From contig NZ_FRDM01000018.1 of the NCBI RefSeq assembly GCF_900143215.1, positions 17,191 through 81,190 of the forward strand: a stretch of 64,000 nt of DNA, written 5' to 3'. Below are positions 58,114 through 64,000 of this stretch, one piece after another. The position numbers and the translations under genes were made by a program. The stretch is from Geodermatophilus obscurus. GTDB taxonomy: Bacteria > Actinomycetota > Actinomycetes > Mycobacteriales > Geodermatophilaceae. Below the pieces are notes generated by a model. That model searched no databases. It worked only from the letters and a program-made list of their open reading frames with translations, and was not told the DNA's origin. Every line of letters begins with the position of its first letter. The first letter of the stretch is position 1.

Positions 58114-58194
58114 GCGGGCCCGGCCCCGGCCGGGCCCTGCGAACTCCCCTCCGCCGGGTCCCCCAGGCACCGGCCCACACACCACGGAGCAGCG

Positions 58195-59151
58195 GTGAGC
58201 AGCACCAGGACCACACCCCCGTCCCGCGCCGGGACCGGACGGTCGGTCCGCCGTCCCGGTGACCGGGTCTTCGCCGGTACCGCCAAGGGCGCCGGCATCC
58301 TCATCCTCGTCATCCTCGCCGGGGTCGCCGCGTTCCTCGTCGTGGAGGCGGTGCCCGCGCTCACCGCGCCGGCCGAGGAGATCCCCGGCGACGGCGGCCT
58401 GGCCTCCTACGTCGCCCCGCTGGTCTTCGGCACCCTGCTGGCCGCGGTCATCGCGCTGCTGGTGGCCACGCCGCTGGCCGTGGCCATCGCCCTGTTCATC
58501 GGCTACTACGCCCCGCGACGGCTGGCCCAGGGCCTGGGCTACCTGGTCGACCTGCTCGCCGCGATCCCGAGCATCGTCTACGGCTTCTGGGGCATCTTCT
58601 GGCTGGCCCCGAAGCTGGTGCCCCTCTTCGAGTGGCTCGAGCGCACCCTCGGCTTCATCCCGCTGTTCGCCGGACCGGCCTCGACCACGGGCCGCACCAT
58701 GCTGACCACCGGCCTGGTCCTCGCCGTGATGATCCTGCCGATCGTCAGCGCCATCTCGCGCGAGGTCTTCCTGCAGGTGCCGAGCCTGCACCGCGAGGCG
58801 GCGCTGGCCCTGGGCGCCACCCGCTGGGAGATGATCCGGATGGCGGTCCTCCCCTACGGCCGCTCCGGCGTCATCGGCGGTTCCATGCTGGGCCTGGGCC
58901 GGGCGCTGGGCGAGACCATGGCCGTGGCCATCGTGCTCTCGGTCTCCGGCGGCATCACGTTCAACCTGATCAGCAGCGGCAACCCGTCGACGATCGCGGC
59001 GAACATCGCGCTGGAGTTCCCCGAGTCCTCGGGCATCGACATCAACACGCTCATCGCCAGCGGCCTGGCGCTGTTCGTCATCACCCTCGCGGTCAACGTG
59101 CTGGCCCGCGCGATCGTCAACCGGCGCGCCGAGTTCTCCGGAGCGAACTGA
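58195..59151 (+). CDS. pstC: Phosphate ABC transporter permease PstC
   Basis: 318 residues, six transmembrane helices, with the permease EAA loop [32 protein letters not shown] and the segment [16 protein letters not shown]. Channel half for phosphate. GTG 58195 follows GGAGCAGC. The stop TGA shares one base with the pstA start (TGATG at 59149-59153). Confidence 0.94.
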   Translation: MSSTRTTPPSRAGTGRSVRRPGDRVFAGTAKGAGILILVILAGVAAFLVVEAVPALTAPAEEIPGDGGLASYVAPLVFGTLLAAVIALLVATPLAVAIALFIGYYAPRRLAQGLGYLVDLLAAIPSIVYGFWGIFWLAPKLVPLFEWLERTLGFIPLFAGPASTTGRTMLTTGLVLAVMILPIVSAISREVFLQVPSLHREAALALGATRWEMIRMAVLPYGRSGVIGGSMLGLGRALGETMAVAIVLSVSGGITFNLISSGNPSTIAANIALEFPESSGIDINTLIASGLALFVITLAVNVLARAIVNRRAEFSGAN

Positions 59152-60236
59152 TGACCCAGACCTCCACCGCGCCGGCGCCGCCGGGGAGCAGCGCCCCCGC
59201 TCCACGCCGCGGCGAGCGCACCCGGCGGCTGCCGACCTGGGCGCCCTGGGCGGCCTTCCTGGGGGTCGCCGCCGTCGTGGGCGCGCTCTGGCCGGTGCTC
59301 GACCTCAACGCAGCCCTGTTCGTGCTCTACACCGTCGTCCTCGGGACCCTGGCGGTGTACCTGCTGACCCGCGCCGTGGAGGGCTCCCGGCGGGCCACCG
59401 ACCGGCTGGTGACCTGCCTGGTCGTCAGTGCCTTCGGGCTGGCGATGGTGCCCTTGGTCTCGCTGGTGTGGGAGGTCGTCAGCCGCGGCGCCGCACGACT
59501 GGACGGCGAGTTCTTCACCTCCTCGCTCGTCGGCATCGTCGGCGAGGGCGGCGGCGCGTACCACGCGATCATGGGCACGCTGATCATCACGGCGCTGACC
59601 ACGCTGCTCTCGGTGCCGATCGGCCTGATGACGGCGATCTTCCTCGTCGAGTACGCCCGCGGGCGGCTGAAGCGGGCGATCACCTTCCTGGTCGACGTCA
59701 TGACCGGCATCCCGTCGATCGTGGCCGGCCTGTTCGCCTACGCGCTGTTCGCCATCTTCCTCGGCCCGGGCATCCGGCTCGGCGTCATGGGCGCGGTCGC
59801 ACTGTCGGTGCTGATGATCCCGGTCGTCGTCCGCTCGGCGGAGGAGGTGCTCAAGCTGGTGCCCAACGAGCTGCGCGAGGCCTCCTACGCGCTGGGCGTG
59901 CCGAAGTGGCGCACCATCGTCAAGGTGGTCATCCCCACGTCGATCGCGGGCCTGGGCACCGGCGTCACCCTGGCGATCGCCCGCGTCGTCGGCGAGACCG
60001 CTCCGCTGCTGATCACCCTGGGCATCACCAACGCCACGAACCTCGACGCGTTCGACGGCCGCATGGCGACCCTGCCGGTCTACGCCTACTACCAGCTCAC
60101 CCAGCCGGGCGTGCCGCCGCAGTTCGCCACCGACCGGGCCTGGACGGCGGCCCTCGTCCTGATCATCCTGGTGATGGGTCTCAACGTCGTCGCCCGGCTC
60201 ATCAGTCGCTTCTTCGCCCCCAAGACCGGTCGCTGA
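59151..60236 (+). CDS. pstA: Phosphate ABC transporter permease PstA
   Basis: 361 residues. Longer N-terminus than usual: three extra helices ([57 protein letters not shown]) before the permease core, which has [21 protein letters not shown] and the EAA loop [36 protein letters not shown]. Pairs with PstC. ATG 59151 is coupled to the pstC stop; pstB follows after 23 nt. Confidence 0.94.
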   Translation: MTQTSTAPAPPGSSAPAPRRGERTRRLPTWAPWAAFLGVAAVVGALWPVLDLNAALFVLYTVVLGTLAVYLLTRAVEGSRRATDRLVTCLVVSAFGLAMVPLVSLVWEVVSRGAARLDGEFFTSSLVGIVGEGGGAYHAIMGTLIITALTTLLSVPIGLMTAIFLVEYARGRLKRAITFLVDVMTGIPSIVAGLFAYALFAIFLGPGIRLGVMGAVALSVLMIPVVVRSAEEVLKLVPNELREASYALGVPKWRTIVKVVIPTSIAGLGTGVTLAIARVVGETAPLLITLGITNATNLDAFDGRMATLPVYAYYQLTQPGVPPQFATDRAWTAALVLIILVMGLNVVARLISRFFAPKTGR

Positions 60237-60259
60237 CCGGCAACCCTGGAGGACCCTCA

Positions 60260-61039
60260 GTGGCCAAGCGCATCGACGTCTCCGACCTCAACATCTACTA
60301 CGGCAACTTCCTGGCGGTCGAGAACGTCAACGTCTCCATCGAGCCGCGCAGCATCACCGCGCTCATCGGGCCGTCGGGCTGCGGCAAGTCGACCTTCCTG
60401 CGCTCGATCAACCGGATGCACGAGGTCGTCCCGGGCGGGCGCGTCGAGGGCAAGATCGTCATGGACGGGCAGGACCTCTACGGCGCGGACGTCGACCCGG
60501 TGGACGTCCGCCGGCAGATCGGCATGGTCTTCCAGCGGCCCAACCCGTTCCCGACCATGTCGATCTACGAGAACGTCGCCGCGGGCATCCGGCTGAACAA
60601 CAAGAAGATGCGGAAGTCCGACCTCGACGACCTGGTGGAGCGCTCGCTCCGAGGCGCCAACCTGTGGAACGAGGTCAAGGACCGGCTCAACCGCCCGGGC
60701 GCCGGGCTCTCCGGTGGTCAGCAGCAGCGGCTGTGCATCGCCCGCGCGATCGCCGTCGAGCCCGACGTGCTGCTCATGGACGAGCCGGCTTCCGCGCTGG
60801 ACCCGATCTCCACGCTGGCGATCGAGGACCTGATGGCCGACCTCAAAGAACGCTTCACCATCGTCATCGTCACCCACAACATGCAGCAGGCGGCGCGGGT
60901 GAGCGAGCAGACCGGCTTCTTCAACCTCAGCGGGGTCGGCCAGCCGGGCCGGCTGATCGAGTTCAACCCGACCGAGAAGATCTTCAGCAACCCGGATCAG
61001 AAGGCGACCGAGGACTACATCTCGGGCCGCTTCGGCTGA
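60260..61039 (+). CDS. pstB: Phosphate ABC transporter ATPase PstB
   Basis: 259 residues. Walker [22 protein letters not shown]-loop [19 protein letters not shown], signature [36 protein letters not shown] with Walker B, and switch His in [14 protein letters not shown]. Drives phosphate import. GTG 60260 behind GGAGG. Counterpart of Rv0820. A terminator follows at 61058-61090. Confidence 0.96.
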   Translation: MAKRIDVSDLNIYYGNFLAVENVNVSIEPRSITALIGPSGCGKSTFLRSINRMHEVVPGGRVEGKIVMDGQDLYGADVDPVDVRRQIGMVFQRPNPFPTMSIYENVAAGIRLNNKKMRKSDLDDLVERSLRGANLWNEVKDRLNRPGAGLSGGQQQRLCIARAIAVEPDVLLMDEPASALDPISTLAIEDLMADLKERFTIVIVTHNMQQAARVSEQTGFFNLSGVGQPGRLIEFNPTEKIFSNPDQKATEDYISGRFG

Positions 61040-61057
61040 CCCGACCGGGGCTTCGAG

Positions 61058-61090
61058 GGGCCGCTACGGGAGCTCCCGCGGCGGCCCTTT
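61058..61090 (+). terminator. Intrinsic terminator after pstB
   Basis: Arms GGGCCGC (61058-61064) and GCGGCCC (61081-61087), with inner ACGGGAGCTCCCG pairing, followed by TTT. About 19 nt after the pstB stop. Confidence 0.85.
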
Positions 61091-61218
61091 CGCGTTGTGT
61101 GCACACACCGCGCTGCCCGAGGCGCCCGCACAGCGAGACGTGCACACACCGCTGCCTGACTGCGGCGCCGTCCTCCGAGCGGGGCCGCACCGCGCTGGGC
61201 CCGCAGGCGGGGCCGAGC

Positions 61219-63366
61219 TCAGCAGCCGACGGTGGCCGCGGCCGGCTCGGCGGACGGCGGAGCCGACGCCTCGGCAGCCGTCCCTGGAGCCGCCACCGGC
61301 GCGGGGGGCGGCACCACGACCGGGACGACGCCGGAGAAGCCCGGCCCGAGCACGAGCTGGACGGCACCGCCGGTGGCGTCGCTGGCCTGCAGCACCGCAC
61401 CGGGGACGGCGGCGGCGACCGTGCGGGCCTGCTCCTCGGCACCCGGGGCGTGCCGGACGACGGTCTGGTTCACCACGCCGAGCTCGTTGCCGACCTGGCC
61501 GACCCCGAAGCCCTGCGCGCGCAGCTGGTCGGCCACGGTGCCCGCCAGCCCGCTGGTGGCGGTGCCGTTGAGGACGTCGACGGGAATCCCCGCGGGCGCG
61601 GCGGTCAGCGGCTGCTCCGCCGGCGTGGTGACGGGCTGTTCGGCGGCTGCCGGGACGGGGGCAGCTGCCACGGCCGCCGGGTCGGCGGCCTCGGAGGTGA
61701 CCAGCTCCGCGGGCAGTCGGCCCTGCTCGATCACCGCGTCGAACAGCGAGCGGGTGGCGGCGTCGTCGAGCACGACGTGGGCCTGCTCGCTGCCGGCCGG
61801 CACGTAGCCCACCTGGGCGACCGGCAGACCGATCCGCTGCACGGCGTCGCCGGAGAGGTCACCGAGGGTGCCGGCGAGGGTGCGCAGGTCGCCGAGGGTG
61901 GTGGCCTCGTCGACGGTGAGGGCGTCGGAGGCGCGGGTCAGGAACCCGGTGAGGGTGGCCGGGTTGCCGATCGTCCCCGCGGACATCGCCGTCCGCAGGG
62001 TGGAGGTCAGCACCAGCTGAGCGCGCTCGGCGACCGCCTCACCGGTGACGTCGGCGCCTGCGTCACCGGGAGCCAGGTAGCCCGTGGCGTGCTCCCCCGA
62101 CAGCTCGCTGGCGCCGGCTGCGAGCGGCTGCGCCGACGCGGCGACCGCCGACGTCGCCGTGGGCAGGCAGACGGCGACACCGCCGAGCGCGTCGACCATG
62201 CCGGGCAGCCGGGTCAGGTCGACGCCCAGGTAGTGGTCGACGCGCAGACCGGACAGCTGCTGCACCGCGCGCACCGTGCAGGACGGCCCACCCTCGAGCA
62301 GCGAGGCCGCGAAGGACTCGGTCACGGCCTCACGGACCCCGCCGTCGGCGCCGATGCACGTGGGGGTGTCGACCAGCGCGGTCGGCGGGATGCTGACCAG
62401 GACCGCGCGCTCCCCGTCGGCGGTGACGTGCGCCAGGAGGGTGGCCACCGAGGCGGGACCCTCCTCGCCGGGGAGTCCCGTGCCGACCACCAGGTAGGTG
62501 GCCGCGCCCTCCTGCAGCCCGGGGGCGAGCACCTCCGCGCCGTCGGGCGTCAGCGCCTCGACCCGCTCGATGCGCTGGTCGACGTAGAAGTAGAGGCCCA
62601 GGTGGTAGGCGAGGACGACGCCGAGGAGGGCGGCGAGACCCGTCGCAGCGCGGACCAGCCGCCGGCGGCCGGGACTCCGGGCGGCCCGGCGGGCGGCCCG
62701 GCGCTCGCTGGGCGAGGGCGGCGCCAACCGGGTCGCGCCGGACAGCGGGGCGTCGCGGCCGGGGATCGGGGGCAGCGGCGCAATCGGGCGGGACGGGCGG
62801 TGGCCGGTCCCGTCCTCGAGCGGCGGGAAGAGCGGCACGGAGGGCCGGGCCGACGGCGGCACCGGCGGCAGGCCGCTGTGCGGCGCCTGTGGCGCGGCCG
62901 GGTCCTCCTGCTGCGGGACGACCACGGGCAGCGGGGGGACCACGGACGGCGTCCCGGGGGCCGCCGGTCCCGGGCCCGCCGGCGCACCCGGGACCGGCGG
63001 CAGACCGCGCTGCGGCGCCGGCGTGTCGCCGGCTGCGCGCGAGACGTCGCCGGCGCGGCGCCCGGAGGGTGCGCGGACCGCGTTCCGGACCGCGGGGGCC
63101 TCCTCGGCGGGGACCGGGGGCAGCCCGCGCCGACGTTCGGGGGTCTTCTCGCCGGCCAGGGGCAGCGGTATCTCACCGGTACGGGCGGCGCGGCGGCGGC
63201 CCACCTCGCCGCCCTGGCGGGCGATCAGCTGCTCGACGGTGATCGGTTCGCGGGCCGGCGTCTCGTCGCCCGCGGCAGGGGAGGGCGCAGCCGGGCGACG
63301 CCGGCCGCGGAGACGCCCGGACGAGCGGGCCTCCCCCGCGTCGTCGCGCGTGCGCTTGTTCCCCAC
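61219..63366 (-). CDS. LytR-CpsA-Psr family protein with LytR C-terminal domain
   Basis: 715 residues. About 235 are disordered and Pro/Arg-rich, with repeats of RGLPPVP; then a transmembrane helix (LVRAATGLAALLGVVLAYHLGLYF), an LCP-like domain (about 265-530: HYLGVDLTRLPGMVDALGGVAVCLP) and a LytR_C domain (VDVLNGTATSGLAGTVADQLRAQGFGVGQVGN). LCP enzymes attach glycopolymers to peptidoglycan. The usual RSDT and SIPRD motifs are changed here (GPASVATLL and VSIPPTALVDTP), so ligase activity is doubtful. Counterpart of Rv0822c. Confidence 0.86.
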   Translation of the reverse strand: MGNKRTRDDAGEARSSGRLRGRRRPAAPSPAAGDETPAREPITVEQLIARQGGEVGRRRAARTGEIPLPLAGEKTPERRRGLPPVPAEEAPAVRNAVRAPSGRRAGDVSRAAGDTPAPQRGLPPVPGAPAGPGPAAPGTPSVVPPLPVVVPQQEDPAAPQAPHSGLPPVPPSARPSVPLFPPLEDGTGHRPSRPIAPLPPIPGRDAPLSGATRLAPPSPSERRAARRAARSPGRRRLVRAATGLAALLGVVLAYHLGLYFYVDQRIERVEALTPDGAEVLAPGLQEGAATYLVVGTGLPGEEGPASVATLLAHVTADGERAVLVSIPPTALVDTPTCIGADGGVREAVTESFAASLLEGGPSCTVRAVQQLSGLRVDHYLGVDLTRLPGMVDALGGVAVCLPTATSAVAASAQPLAAGASELSGEHATGYLAPGDAGADVTGEAVAERAQLVLTSTLRTAMSAGTIGNPATLTGFLTRASDALTVDEATTLGDLRTLAGTLGDLSGDAVQRIGLPVAQVGYVPAGSEQAHVVLDDAATRSLFDAVIEQGRLPAELVTSEAADPAAVAAAPVPAAAEQPVTTPAEQPLTAAPAGIPVDVLNGTATSGLAGTVADQLRAQGFGVGQVGNELGVVNQTVVRHAPGAEEQARTVAAAVPGAVLQASDATGGAVQLVLGPGFSGVVPVVVPPPAPVAAPGTAAEASAPPSAEPAAATVGC

Positions 63367-63548
63367 CCGTGCCGACTTCCCATCGTCGAACCGTCGCCCT
63401 GGCGGGCACCGAAACTCCCGCCTGGCGCGCGGTGGTACCGCTGCGCAGTCGGGCAGTCACCCACCATACGGGCGCAGCGACTCCCGCCCGGGTCGGACGC
63501 GCGGGGATCGGCGGGCAGGTCACCCGCGCCCGTCGTAGCGTCCCCGAG

Positions 63549-64000
63549 GTGAAGCTGCCGTTCGTCCCGGGCCCGTCCGACGTGATCTCCGCGGTGGAGG
63601 GGGTCCGCGAGGGCGTGACCGAGGCGCTGGCGCTGGTCCCGCGGCTGGTCACCGTCGTGGGGCGCGTCGAGTTCCTGCTCGAACGGCTCACCACGGTCGT
63701 CGACCGGGTCGACGGGGTCGTCGAGCGTGCCGACGCGGCGATCACCGCCGTCGAGAGCACGCGAGCCAGGGCCGACGACGCGATCGCGGCGGTCGGCGCC
63801 ACGCGGCAGCGGGCGGCCGACGCGATCACCGCGGTCGCCGCCACCAACCAGAGGGCCGACCAGGCCATCACCGCGGTCGCCGCCACCAACCAGAAGGCCG
63901 ACGACGCGATCACCGCGGTCGCGGCCACCAACCAGAAAGCCGACCAGGCCATCACCGCCGTGGAGGGCACCGTCGCCCGCTCCGACGACGCCATCACCGC
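63549..64000 (+). CDS. Coiled-coil protein with tandem 14-residue repeats (3' end off the right edge)
   Basis: About 150 codons visible from GTG 63549 (TAGCGT seven nt upstream, leaderless). After a start KLPFVPGPSDVISAVEGV and amphipathic helices (LVTVVGRVEFLLERLTTVVDRVDGVVER), at least six near-identical 14-residue units follow, such as RADQAITAVAATNQ, KADDAITAVAATNQ and KADQAITAVEGTVA. Fourteen residues equal two heptads, so a long coiled coil is expected. It may be a scaffold or cytoskeletal-like protein. Repeat units are also near-identical at DNA level (42 bp). Confidence 0.75.
   Translation, partial: MKLPFVPGPSDVISAVEGVREGVTEALALVPRLVTVVGRVEFLLERLTTVVDRVDGVVERADAAITAVESTRARADDAIAAVGATRQRAADAITAVAATNQRADQAITAVAATNQKADDAITAVAATNQKADQAITAVEGTVARSDDAIT

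Noticed and set aside
60664..63552. 962-codon plus-strand frame across pstB and the LCP gene
   Set aside because: Shadow of two well-supported genes; composition is low-complexity and it spans a terminator.
63730..64000. Regular 42-bp repeats considered as a CRISPR array
   Set aside because: There are no unique spacers; the units are contiguous and in frame within a coiled-coil gene.

Overview
This 64 kb window comes from a very GC-rich actinobacterium. Mycothiol genes (mshA, mshD), SenX3-RegX3, GlnR, Rex, an HBHA-like protein, bS22 and a COX24-type mini ribosomal protein all fit Actinomycetota. The overall flavour suggests Geodermatophilaceae or a near relative (inference). Gene order follows two blocks known from Mycobacterium tuberculosis. 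Positions 1-34,200 match Rv0509 back to Rv0474 (hemA, glutaredoxin, serB-like HAD, plsC, SDR, bS22, HTH, proC, ppx, regX3-senX3, gpm1, YbjN, mshA, murB, hbhA, XRE). Positions 35,865-63,400 match parts of Rv0811c-Rv0822c (YgfZ, FABP, DUF1416, cysA, thioredoxin, glnR, mshD, pstB, LytR-CpsA-Psr). There are no rRNA or tRNA genes, insertion sequences or CRISPR arrays.

Layout. 1-4.2 kb: hemA (cut by the left edge), rex with a Rex operator, glutaredoxin, acyl-CoA ligase. 4.7-10.5 kb: HAD phosphatase, acyltransferase, SDR, bS22, HTH protein, proC with a proline-dehydrogenase-like partner. 10.5-18.7 kb: DJ-1 protein, membrane protein and exopolyphosphatase, an MFS-thymidylate-kinase fusion whose kinase has lost its P-loop, a methyltransferase, a GlxA-type regulator. 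18.8-22.9 kb: phosphate-sensing senX3-regX3, phoU, gpmA. 22.9-28.3 kb: DHA2 exporter, YbjN, mshA, SDR, murB. 28.3-34.2 kb: methyltransferases, an EAL phosphodiesterase, macro domain, PspC, HBHA-like protein and its XRE regulator. 34.3-38.7 kb: asparaginase, an RsiG-type c-di-GMP anti-sigma factor, YgfZ, Fur, a GGDEF cyclase. 39.2-46.7 kb: FAD monooxygenase, the murD2-murL-glutamate-cyclase operon, nhaA behind a structured leader. 46.7-56.5 kb: DUF885 peptidase-like protein, FABP protein, PAS-SpoIIE phosphatase, sulfur genes behind a cysteine-rich leader peptide, GlnR, MshD. 56.9-64 kb: pstSCAB behind a PHO box, a LytR-CpsA-Psr protein, a coiled-coil repeat protein cut by the right edge.

Themes. 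Phosphate: RegX3-type boxes sit before both phoU/senX3 and pstS. Cyclic di-GMP: a synthase, a hydrolase and a likely receptor lie within 10 kb. Peptidoglycan: MurD2-MurL is a route that loads L-Glu and then epimerises it on the nucleotide precursor, here followed by a D-glutamate-cyclase-like gene. Expression style: many genes have a TAnnnT -10 element 6-8 nt before the start codon (leaderless), operon genes are joined by 1-4 nt stop/start overlaps, and a family of stem-loop repeats sits just after stop codons.
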